Shown here: piece after piece, positions 47,404 through 55,814 of the stretch
How positions within the stretch are numbered: position 1 is the stretch's first letter
Layout of the letters: every line of letters begins with the position of its first letter
Source: Arcobacter sp.
GTDB lineage: Bacteria; Campylobacterota; Campylobacteria; Campylobacterales; Arcobacteraceae
NCBI GenBank assembly: GCA_003252105.1
Contig: QKDL01000071.1
Span: forward strand, 1-64,000
Direction: 5' to 3'
DNA length: 64,000 nt
The notes under the pieces: model-generated
Database searches by the model: none
Seen by the model: the letters and a program-made list of their open reading frames with translations, nothing else
What the model was told of the DNA's origin: nothing
Program-made: the position numbers and the translations under genes

Positions 47404-48441
47404 TTGAGATTTTTATTCATACTTTTTGTAATATTCCATTCTATGTATGCCGTAACAATAAAAGATATCTCTAATATAGTAGGAATTAGAGAGAATCAAC
47501 TTATAGGTTATGGTTTAGTTGTAGGATTAGCAGGAACTGGAGATAAATCACAATTTACTATGCAAAGTTTGCAAAACCTTTTACGAAATTCATATATAAA
47601 AATTCCTGCTTCATCAATTAAATCAAAAAATATAGCTGCCGTTATGGTAACAGCAGAACTACCACCTTTTGCAAGACAAGGGGATAAAATAAAAGTAAAA
47701 ATCTCTGCTATTGGTGATGCAAAATCAATTGATCATGGGGAATTATTACTAACCCAATTAAAAGCTGTAGATGGTCAAGTATACGCACTAGCCCAAGGAA
47801 CTATTATTGCCGATACAAAAAATACAACTACTGGCTTTATATATGATGGTGCAACAATTGAAAATGAAGTTGATTACTCCCTAAAAAATGAGGATTCAAT
47901 TAGACTAAGTTTAATTAAAAATGATGCTAAACAAGCTTACCAAGTAGAAAAAAAGATTAATGAATTTTTTGGTAAACCTTTGGCAATGGCAACTGATACC
48001 AGAACTGTTGAAGTAAAAAAACCAAGAGATATCTCAATTGTCAAGTTTATCTCTGATGTACAATCTATTCAATTAAACTCAGAATTTAAAAGAAAAATTA
48101 TTATAGATATAAATAGAGAGAGTATAATAGCAGGAGAGGATATACCAATAGGTCCTGTTACAATTGCAAGGGATACTTTCACTATAAAAATTAGAAAACC
48201 TGATGTAGAATTTGATAGTTTAGAGGGTGCAAAAGATTTAGGTGATGGTTTAAAATTAAAAAATCCACCTGTTGCTGTAAATATAGACAATACACTTATG
48301 AGTACCTCAAAACAACCAACTGTTTCAGATTTAGTAAGAGCAATGAGAGTTATGAAACTACCTATGAAAGAGATTATAGATACACTTAAGATGATAAAAG
48401 AATTAGGTGCTATTGATGTTGAATTGGAATTAAGAGGATAA
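47404..48441 (+). CDS. flgI: Flagellar P-ring protein
   Basis: A 345-residue periplasmic P-ring subunit. Signal peptide at 1-17 (FLFILFVIFHSMYA). Family segments: VGIRENQLIGYGLVVGLAGTGD, KNIAAVMVTAELPPFARQGDKI, and the C-terminal DTLKMIKELGAIDVELE. TTG start after AAGGTG. It is followed by fliM after one base. Confidence 0.95.
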   Translation: MRFLFILFVIFHSMYAVTIKDISNIVGIRENQLIGYGLVVGLAGTGDKSQFTMQSLQNLLRNSYIKIPASSIKSKNIAAVMVTAELPPFARQGDKIKVKISAIGDAKSIDHGELLLTQLKAVDGQVYALAQGTIIADTKNTTTGFIYDGATIENEVDYSLKNEDSIRLSLIKNDAKQAYQVEKKINEFFGKPLAMATDTRTVEVKKPRDISIVKFISDVQSIQLNSEFKRKIIIDINRESIIAGEDIPIGPVTIARDTFTIKIRKPDVEFDSLEGAKDLGDGLKLKNPPVAVNIDNTLMSTSKQPTVSDLVRAMRVMKLPMKEIIDTLKMIKELGAIDVELELRG

Positions 48442-48442
48442 A

Positions 48443-49540
48443 ATGGCTGAATTTTTAAGTCAAGATGAAATTGATGCTCTACTAGATATAGCCGAAGCTG
48501 GAGAAGAGATAGATGTTAGTGCTGAAGAGCAGGTAATATCAAAAGAAAAAAACTATTCAATTTATGATTTCAAAAAACCTAATAGAATCTCAAATGAACA
48601 GTTTAAAGCATTTTCAACACTTCATGATAAGATGTTAAGGGACTTGATTACAGACCTTTCAGCAATGCTTAGAAAAATAGTTGATATAAAACTATATTCA
48701 ATTGAACAAATGACATATGGGGAATTTATCCTTTCAATTCCTCAATTAACATCACTAAATACCCTCTCAATTAAACCTTTAGATGGAAGAATAGTTATTG
48801 AGTGTAACCCTGGTATCTCACATAAAATCATTGCTGAACTTTTAGGAAGTGGAGCCGTTGCTGCAAGTGATAATCTTGATAGAGAGTTAACAGAAATTGA
48901 GGTTAATATTTTTGAACATTTCTATAAAATGTTTATAAAACACCTTTATAGGGCTTGGGATGAAGTTACAACATTAAACTTTAAAATTGAATCAAGAGAT
49001 ACAAATGCAAATGCTATTCAAATTATCTCAGACCACGAAATTGTTTTATTAGTTGTACTTGAAATTACTATTGATGAAGAATCAGGGTTTTTATCTATTT
49101 GTTATCCAATTGCTTATATTGAACAACTATTAAATAAAATTGTGGAAAAGATTTTTAGTGAAGGTAAAAATAAAAAAGCTAGTAGAAAAAAAGATATTAC
49201 AACTTTGATTTCTGGGGCGAAGATGCAAATTGAAGCAATTATGGCAGAAACGGAACTAACTGTTTCAGACTTACTAGAGCTAAAAGAAAATGACATAATT
49301 GTATTTAATAAAAATGCAACCTCATCTTCATCAAAAATCTATATAAATAATACTGAAAAATTTTTAACAGTATCTGGTATTTCAAACAATAGAAAAGCAA
49401 TACAAATCAAATCTAATATAGACCATGAAAAACAAGAGACCCTAGAAGCATTAAGACAAATGAGAGAAGAAAGAGTTGTGAAAGCAAAAGAGTCTAATGA
49501 AAATATCAAAAGACTTCTTGCAGAAAGACATAGAAAATAG
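48443..49540 (+). CDS. fliM: Flagellar motor switch protein FliM
   Basis: A 365-residue C-ring switch component. The N-terminal EFLSQDEIDALLDI is the CheY-phosphate and FliN contact motif, followed by YDFKKPNR and the CheC-like middle domain (FSTLHDKMLRDLITDLSAMLRKIVDIKL, in part). The C-terminal SpoA domain lies at about 255-325 and a charged tail follows. Converges on pyrC with a 2-base gap. Confidence 0.95.
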   Translation: MAEFLSQDEIDALLDIAEAGEEIDVSAEEQVISKEKNYSIYDFKKPNRISNEQFKAFSTLHDKMLRDLITDLSAMLRKIVDIKLYSIEQMTYGEFILSIPQLTSLNTLSIKPLDGRIVIECNPGISHKIIAELLGSGAVAASDNLDRELTEIEVNIFEHFYKMFIKHLYRAWDEVTTLNFKIESRDTNANAIQIISDHEIVLLVVLEITIDEESGFLSICYPIAYIEQLLNKIVEKIFSEGKNKKASRKKDITTLISGAKMQIEAIMAETELTVSDLLELKENDIIVFNKNATSSSSKIYINNTEKFLTVSGISNNRKAIQIKSNIDHEKQETLEALRQMREERVVKAKESNENIKRLLAERHRK

Positions 49541-49542
49541 TT

Positions 49543-50559
49543 CTATTCTTCTATACTCCATGTTAAAGTTTCCCCTGCATACATAGGAACAACTTGTTCA
49601 TTTTTATATTCATATGATGAAGGTACTATAAACTCTTTTTGTATTAGTTTTATATCTTTTTTTGGTGGCTTAATCCCATAAATTTTTTGAGCATTTAAAC
49701 TAATAAATTTATTTAAATTTTCTAAACAATTATTATCATTAAAAAGTTGTGTTAATACTTGTAAAGCTATTGGTGCAGTAAATACACCAGCAGCACAACC
49801 ACAACACTCTTTTTTATGTTTTGGATGGGGAGCTGAATCACTTCCAAACATAAGTTTTGGATGAGCTTTTAATGCTGCGTTTAATAATGCACTTCTATCT
49901 TCTGGTCTTTTTGCAATAGGTTTGCAAAATAGATGTGGTTGAAGCATCCCACCAGCAACATCATCTAAAGTTATAAGCAGATGATGTAAAGTTACTGTTG
50001 CATAAAGGTTATCATATTTATCTAGTAATTCAATAGCATCTTTTGTTGTGATATGTTCCATAATAATTTTCAAATCAGGAAAAGCTGATGCAATAGATTC
50101 ATAAATAGGCATAAATTCTTTTTCTCTATCCATTACAAATCCATTTGTTTCTCCATGAATACATAAAGGAATTCCAAGTTTACTCATAGATTCTAACGTA
50201 GGTCTTAAAACTTCTACATCCATAGAAGCAACACCCGTTTCAGAATTTGTAGTAATCCCTGCTGGATAAAGTTTTATTGCAATGATTTCATCTTTTATAT
50301 CTTCTAAAAACTCATAAGAGTAGTTATTTTGAAAAAATAGTGTTACATATGGTTCAAAATCATCATCTTTACATGCTTCTTTTATTCTTTGTTTGTAAGA
50401 TAATAAAGCATCTTTTGTTGTAATAGGTGGTACTAAGTTTGGCATAACTAAAGCACCTGAAAAAGTTTTTGAAGTTAATGGTCCAACAAGATTTAACATA
50501 TCTCCATCACGAAGATGAAGATGCATATCTAAAGCTTGTGATATTGTAAAAGAAGACAT
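49543..50559 (-). CDS. pyrC: Dihydroorotase, class II
   Basis: A 338-residue zinc amidohydrolase of pyrimidine synthesis, cyclising carbamoyl-aspartate. HLHLRDG (H13, H15) gives the first metal ligands. The carboxylated lysine is in [10 protein letters not shown], further histidines are in IHGE and MEHITT, and the catalytic aspartate is in [10 protein letters not shown]. It lies 1 base after glnB, so it is co-transcribed with the amt-PII genes. This tie of pyrimidine synthesis to nitrogen control is unusual. Confidence 0.94.
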   Translation of the reverse strand: MSSFTISQALDMHLHLRDGDMLNLVGPLTSKTFSGALVMPNLVPPITTKDALLSYKQRIKEACKDDDFEPYVTLFFQNNYSYEFLEDIKDEIIAIKLYPAGITTNSETGVASMDVEVLRPTLESMSKLGIPLCIHGETNGFVMDREKEFMPIYESIASAFPDLKIIMEHITTKDAIELLDKYDNLYATVTLHHLLITLDDVAGGMLQPHLFCKPIAKRPEDRSALLNAALKAHPKLMFGSDSAPHPKHKKECCGCAAGVFTAPIALQVLTQLFNDNNCLENLNKFISLNAQKIYGIKPPKKDIKLIQKEFIVPSSYEYKNEQVVPMYAGETLTWSIEE

Positions 50560-50560
50560 A

Positions 50561-50920
<360 letters not shown>

Positions 50921-50978
50921 TTATATTTTAACCAAAATTTTTTAAAATAACTCTTTTTTACTAAACTACTATAATAGT

Positions 50979-52169
50979 TTAAAAAGCTCGCTTAAATTCT
51001 GGGTAAGCTTCAAGACCACACTCTTCAACATCAAGTCCTTGTAACTCTTCATCTCTTTGTGCTCTTAATGGAACAATTTTATTTATAACAAATAATACTA
51101 TAAAAGAAACTACAAATACAAAAATACCAACTACAACTACACCTTTTAATTGTCCTAATAATGTAATATTTACTCCATCACTTGCAAAAATACCAACAGC
51201 CAATGTTCCCCAAATACCATTTAATAAGTGTACTGATAAAGCACCAACTGGATCATCAAGTCTTAGTTTATCAAAGAAGCTAACTCCAAATACAACTAAA
51301 ACCCCACCTATTGCACCTATTAAAATGGGTGTGTAAATATTGTATAAATCTGGTCCAGCTGTAATTGCAACAAGTCCACCTAAAGCACCATTTAAAATCA
51401 TTGTGATATCAAGTTTTTTATACATAAAGTACATAAACATACCAACTACAATTGCACCTGCTAATCCTGCTGTGTTAGTATTCATGATTGTTAAGGCTAC
51501 AGCATCTGCACTCTCTTTTGAAGAGATTGAACCAACAGAACCACCATTAAATCCAAACCAACCAATCCATAAAAGAAAAGCACCAAGAGTAACTAAAGGT
51601 ACATTTGATGCAGGAATTACTTTAACTCCACCCTCTTTTGTGTATCTTCCAGATCTTGCTCCAATTACTAAAATTGCTGCAAGAAGTGCCCAACCACCTG
51701 TACTATGAATTACTGTTGAACCTGCTAAATCGTACATATTTAAATCAAAAAATGTTCCCTTTAACATATCTGAACCCCAAGACCAATTTACTATAATTGG
51801 ATAGATTATACCACCCATAATTATAGTAAATAGTGCTAAAGGAAGTACCTTTGCTCTTTCACTCACACCACCAGACATAATATTGATTACTTTACCGACA
51901 AATGCCATTTGAAAAAGAAAAGCTGCCCATTTTGACATTGTATCACTTCCAAAATCACCAAATGCAATTGAGTAACCCACAAGTAAAAATGCTAAAGATG
52001 CCACTGCATAAATCATTGTGTTTACCATAAGAACTGCTGTTACATTTTTTGTTCTTACAAGTCCTGCTTCAAGCATTGCAAAACCTGGTACCATAAAAAT
52101 AATTAACGTCATTGCAAAAATTGCAAAAAACGTATCAAGTACGTAGTTGATTGAATTTAAATCAGTCAT
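50979..52169 (-). CDS. amt: Ammonium transporter Amt, copy 1
   Basis: A 396-residue, 11-helix ammonium channel. Family signatures: VPGFAMLEAGLVRTKN, DLAGSTVIHSTGGWALLAA, GWFGFNGGS, and the second pore histidine in DDPVGALSVHLLNGIWG. It ends with a soluble tail with GLEAYPEF, the segment seen in PII-regulated Amt proteins. Sequence from the GSTVIHSTGG histidine to the tail parallels copy 2. Downstream come a PII gene and pyrC. A shared operator lies about 75 bases upstream. Confidence 0.94.
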   Translation of the reverse strand: MTDLNSINYVLDTFFAIFAMTLIIFMVPGFAMLEAGLVRTKNVTAVLMVNTMIYAVASLAFLLVGYSIAFGDFGSDTMSKWAAFLFQMAFVGKVINIMSGGVSERAKVLPLALFTIIMGGIIYPIIVNWSWGSDMLKGTFFDLNMYDLAGSTVIHSTGGWALLAAILVIGARSGRYTKEGGVKVIPASNVPLVTLGAFLLWIGWFGFNGGSVGSISSKESADAVALTIMNTNTAGLAGAIVVGMFMYFMYKKLDITMILNGALGGLVAITAGPDLYNIYTPILIGAIGGVLVVFGVSFFDKLRLDDPVGALSVHLLNGIWGTLAVGIFASDGVNITLLGQLKGVVVVGIFVFVVSFIVLFVINKIVPLRAQRDEELQGLDVEECGLEAYPEFKRAF

Positions 52170-52199
52170 TTTTAGTCCTCACCTTTTGAAATGAGGTCA

Positions 52200-52272
52200 A
52201 TTATATATTTTTTTAAGAGTTTTAGATAGTAGTCATTTGTATATTAATTATACATTGTATAGTTTCTATATA
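52200..52272 (-). promoter_or_regulatory. Promoter and TGTATA-N5-TATACA operators of amt copy 1
   Basis: A perfect dyad TGTATA-TTAAT-TATACA occupies 52238-52254. A second, one-mismatch copy TGTATA-GTTTC-TATATA follows at 52256-52272. On the minus strand a TATAAT -10 box lies at 52205-52200, so the centre of the perfect site is about 43 bases upstream of the -10 centre. The same half-sites and spacer occur in front of amt copy 2 (53952-53968) and of the sensor-regulator-glnD operon (54100-54116). Confidence 0.7.
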
Positions 52273-52297
52273 CTAAAGGAAAAAATATCCTTTAGTA
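52271..52297. terminator. Hairpin after glnK
   Basis: A 10-bp perfect stem TACTAAAGGA/TCCTTTAGTA with a 7-nt loop lies 11 bases beyond the glnK stop. There is no U-tract, so this may be a weak terminator. It abuts the degenerate operator copy at 52256-52272. Confidence 0.45.
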
Positions 52298-52308
52298 TAA
52301 AATTGTTG

Positions 52309-52662
<354 letters not shown>

Positions 52663-52669
52663 CTATATA

Positions 52670-53884
52670 TTAAGCTTTTTTGAACTCTGGATAACACTCT
52701 AATCCTGTCTCATGAATGTCAAGACCAGTAATTTCAGTCTCTTCATCAACTCTTAATCCCATAACAAGGTCTAAAATTTTCCATACTATGAAAGAACTTA
52801 TGAAAACAAATGCTCCAATTACAACAATACCTTTTAATTGTGCTAAGATTGTAACATCTGGATTAAAGATACCTACAGCTAATGTTCCCCAGATACCTGC
52901 AACTAAGTGAACAGATAAAGCACCAACAGGATCATCAATTCTTAACTTATCAAAGAAAGGAACAGCGAATACAACTAATGCACCACCAACGATACCTTCA
53001 ATAAATGCAACCATCATTCCTAAGTCTGGACCAGCTGTACAAGATACAAGACCAGCTAAAGCACCATTTAATACCATTGTTAAATCAACTTTTTTGTATA
53101 AAAGTTGAGTTAAAATAGCAGCCATAATAGCACCTGCACAAGCAGCCATATTTGTATCAGCAACAACTAATGCAACACCATCAATATCAGCTTTTGAACC
53201 TAATGCTAATTGAGAACCACCATTGAATCCAAACCATCCCATCCATAAAATGAATGTACCAAGAGTTGCTAATGTTAAGTTTGAACCAGGGATTGGCTTA
53301 ACTTTACCATCTTTTGTATATTTACCTTTTCTAGCTCCAAGGATAAGTACACCAGCTAATGCAGCCCATCCACCAACAGAGTGAACAATAGTTGAACCAG
53401 CAAAGTCAGAGAAACCAGCGATTACTCCACCTAACTCAGTTCCACCCCAAGTCCAGTGACCTTGAATTGGATAAATAATACCACTTAATACTACAACGAA
53501 GATTAAGAATGGCCATAATTTCATTCTTTCTGCAATTGAACCAGAGATTACAGATGCAGCAGTTGCAACGAATACAACTTGAAAGAAGAAGTCAGCTGCA
53601 GCTGGATAAGAAGCATCAGCAGCAGTTTCCATACTAATAGTTGAGAAACTTCCAATAAATGAAGACCCCTCACCATACATTACATTGTACCCGATAAAGT
53701 AGTACATCATACAAGAGATTGCAAATAAAGCAATGTTTTTTGTTAAAACCGTAGCATTATTTTTTGATCTCGTAAGACCAGACTCAAGCATTGCAAAACC
53801 TGCAGCCATCCACATTACTAGAACACCCATTATTACAAATAGGAATCCGTCAAGAACATATTTTACATCAGCAAAATTTTCCAT
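52670..53884 (-). CDS. amt: Ammonium transporter Amt, copy 2
   Basis: A 404-residue Amt/Rh-family ammonium channel. AAGFAMLESGLTRSKN, FAGSTIVHSVGGWAALAG, GWFGFNGGS and DDPVGALSVHLVAGIWG mark the pore; the C-terminal tail contains GLDIHETGLECYPEF. Slightly longer and richer in G, C-ending codons than copy 1, possibly the more highly expressed of the two. First gene of its transcript with glnK. Divergent from the sensor-regulator-glnD operon across a 281-base region holding two operators. Confidence 0.95.
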   Translation of the reverse strand: MENFADVKYVLDGFLFVIMGVLVMWMAAGFAMLESGLTRSKNNATVLTKNIALFAISCMMYYFIGYNVMYGEGSSFIGSFSTISMETAADASYPAAADFFFQVVFVATAASVISGSIAERMKLWPFLIFVVVLSGIIYPIQGHWTWGGTELGGVIAGFSDFAGSTIVHSVGGWAALAGVLILGARKGKYTKDGKVKPIPGSNLTLATLGTFILWMGWFGFNGGSQLALGSKADIDGVALVVADTNMAACAGAIMAAILTQLLYKKVDLTMVLNGALAGLVSCTAGPDLGMMVAFIEGIVGGALVVFAVPFFDKLRIDDPVGALSVHLVAGIWGTLAVGIFNPDVTILAQLKGIVVIGAFVFISSFIVWKILDLVMGLRVDEETEITGLDIHETGLECYPEFKKA

Positions 53885-53914
53885 ATTTTTCCTTTACTAA
53901 AATGTTATGTTGGA

Positions 53915-53968
53915 ATTTTATCAGATTTAAAAAGTAAATATTCATTGATACTGTATATTATTTATACA
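53915..53968 (-). promoter_or_regulatory. Promoter and TGTATA-N5-TATACA operator of amt copy 2
   Basis: A perfect dyad TGTATA-TTATT-TATACA at 53952-53968 is centred about 43 bases upstream of a minus-strand TAAAAT -10 box at 53920-53915. The spacing equals that in front of amt copy 1. The half-sites are identical in all three copies in this window. Confidence 0.7.
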
Positions 53969-54099
53969 CATATTTAACTAATTTAAATCCAATATGAGCA
54001 ATAGTTACCATAATACGGATACTTTCTAGTTTTTTACAAGATCTTAGATTTTATTAATATTTTAACATTAAATGTACATATTTTTATTTTTTAAATAAT

Positions 54100-54144
54100 T
54101 GTATAATATCTATACATAAAATTTAAACAACTGTATGATATAAT
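54100..54144 (+). promoter_or_regulatory. Promoter and TGTATA-N5-TATACA operator of the glnD operon
   Basis: A perfect dyad TGTATA-ATATC-TATACA at 54100-54116 lies upstream of a TATAAT -10 box at 54139-54144. Its centre is about 33 bases upstream of the -10 centre, which is one helical turn closer than in the two amt promoters. A TAGGAGA ribosome binding site then leads to the ATG at 54166. The rest of 53969-54099 shows no further structure I can name. Confidence 0.7.
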
Positions 54145-54165
54145 AATCATAATTAGGAGAATAAT

Positions 54166-55029
54166 ATGAAAGAGTATTTAGAAGCTTATTTTCAAAATCA
54201 AGATAAAATAGAAGATTTTATTCAAGAAAGTTTATTAAACTTAGGGGAAATAAAAAAACTAAGAGAAAATTATTTTAAAGATGTTTTCGATATATTTCCA
54301 TCTTTAGAATTAGTATATATTATAAACAAAGACACAAAGCTTCAGATTTCTCCAAATTTTTACAGAAATAATGTAGATGCAAGTGCACAAAATAAAACTA
54401 GAGAGTATTTAATCTCTAAACTACATTTCAAAGAGAATTCTAAAGCTGCATTTAGTTCACCTTATATTAGTAATGCAACAAGAAATAACTGTATTACTGT
54501 ATCAATAAAAGAAGGTAACTACATAATATTTTTTGATTTTAAAATTGAAACACTTTTAGAAAGATTACATCTAATTGAGTTAAATAAACCATTTCATACA
54601 TTAACAAAAGCATTTTATACTATAGCAGGTTATGCAATGTTTTTATTATCAGTATTTATAGTATTTTATTCAATATATGATTTTGTTCACTCATTTGTAA
54701 TAAAAGGGATATTTGACTTAGACACAATCTTTAAGCCTATTATTGCACTAACCTTAGGTGTCGCAATATTTGACTTGGCAAAAACAATTTTAGAACAAGA
54801 AGTTTATTTTAAAAGTTATTCTAAAACAGCTAAAGTTGAAACTAAAATGGTAACAAAGTTTCTGATTTCAATCATTATTGCACTTTCTATTGAAGGACTA
54901 ATGGTTGTATTTAAAATAGCAATTCATGATTATGATAAAATGATAAATGCCTTATACCTGATTACTGGTATCTCATTGATTCTTATAGCTTTATCAATTT
55001 TTATCTATCTAACCAAAAAAGAAAAATAA
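54166..55029 (+). CDS. Membrane sensor-like protein with PDC/Cache-like domain
   Basis: A 287-residue protein. The N-terminal 135 residues (helical start, then IFPSLELVYIINKDTKLQISPNFYRNN and SPYISNATRNNCITVSI) resemble a PDC/Cache-type sensing fold, yet no signal peptide or first membrane helix precedes it, so it may be cytoplasmic. Four membrane helices follow (about 148-172, 190-208, 228-248 and 258-280). There is no kinase, GGDEF or methyl-accepting output domain. First gene of the operon with the NtrC-like regulator and glnD, 26 bases before the regulator. Ligand unknown; operon context suggests nitrogen status. Confidence 0.65.
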   Translation: MKEYLEAYFQNQDKIEDFIQESLLNLGEIKKLRENYFKDVFDIFPSLELVYIINKDTKLQISPNFYRNNVDASAQNKTREYLISKLHFKENSKAAFSSPYISNATRNNCITVSIKEGNYIIFFDFKIETLLERLHLIELNKPFHTLTKAFYTIAGYAMFLLSVFIVFYSIYDFVHSFVIKGIFDLDTIFKPIIALTLGVAIFDLAKTILEQEVYFKSYSKTAKVETKMVTKFLISIIIALSIEGLMVVFKIAIHDYDKMINALYLITGISLILIALSIFIYLTKKEK

Positions 55030-55055
55030 ATATAGTATAATAAAGAAGGTATCAA

Positions 55056-55814
55056 ATGGAAGAATATATAGCAATTTCAAAAAATTCAAAAGAGATATTA
55101 AATTCGGCTCACTTACTTCAAAGTGTACAAGTCAATGCACTGATTTCGGGAGAACCTGGAGTTGGTAAAAAATCATTGGCTCAATATATCGTACCGAAAG
55201 CTCCTGTTTTCAAAGCAAAAAATCTACAACAAGATATAAGTGATGGGATAATAAATCTTCAAAATTGTTCTATTATTATTGATAAAATAGAAAATATTAC
55301 TAATGTAGATTTGCTTACAACTTGGATAAACGAAAACAATATAAGAGTGATTGCAACAACATTAAAAGAGGATTTAAATGTTAAGTTAGCAGAGATATTC
55401 TCTATTACTATAGAACTCCCTCCATTAAGAGATAGGGAAGAGGATGTAAAAGCATTAACTGAAAAATTCTCAAAAGAAGCAAGTGATACACTTGATTTAG
55501 ATAGGATAGTTCCCTCTAAACTAATGATAAATATCTCAAATAATGCCCATAGCCTAAGAAAATCTATATATTTTTCATACCTTTTTGAAACAATTGGTGA
55601 AGATGAAATTTTAATGTTTATGGAAAACTATATGTTTGCCAATATGCAAGGGGAAAACTCATATAAAGATTTTTTATATCTTCTTGAAGTTCCTTTATTA
55701 AAAGCTGCAGCAAAAAAATATAAATCACAAGTTCAAATGGCAAAACATTTAGGATTAAACAGAATCACTCTTCGAAAAAAATTAGATATTCATAAGGATT
55801 TATTGAATGAGTGA
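55056..55814 (+). CDS. Degenerate NtrC-like AAA+ regulator with Fis-type helix-turn-helix
   Basis: A 252-residue protein. The AAA+ core is recognisable: Walker A SGEPGVGKKS (31-40), a Walker B-like IIIDKIENI (73-81) with the catalytic glutamate replaced by K77, and LPPLRDREEDV (121-131), which aligns with the LPPLRERxEDI of sigma-54 activators. The GAFTGA loop that touches sigma-54 is missing, and the arginine-finger segment (NtrC: FREDLFHRLN) is not preserved. There is no receiver domain. The C-terminus carries a Fis-type HTH (about 222-242, KSQVQMAKHLGLNRITLRKKL in part). It overlaps glnD by 8 bases. Likely a sigma-70 regulator of this region; see findings. Confidence 0.8.
   Translation: MEEYIAISKNSKEILNSAHLLQSVQVNALISGEPGVGKKSLAQYIVPKAPVFKAKNLQQDISDGIINLQNCSIIIDKIENITNVDLLTTWINENNIRVIATTLKEDLNVKLAEIFSITIELPPLRDREEDVKALTEKFSKEASDTLDLDRIVPSKLMINISNNAHSLRKSIYFSYLFETIGEDEILMFMENYMFANMQGENSYKDFLYLLEVPLLKAAAKKYKSQVQMAKHLGLNRITLRKKLDIHKDLLNE

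Noticed and set aside
53885..54165. Sigma-54 (-24/-12) promoters for amt or glnD
   Set aside because: No GG-N10-GC pattern with flanking consensus was found; TATAAT-type -10 boxes are present instead.
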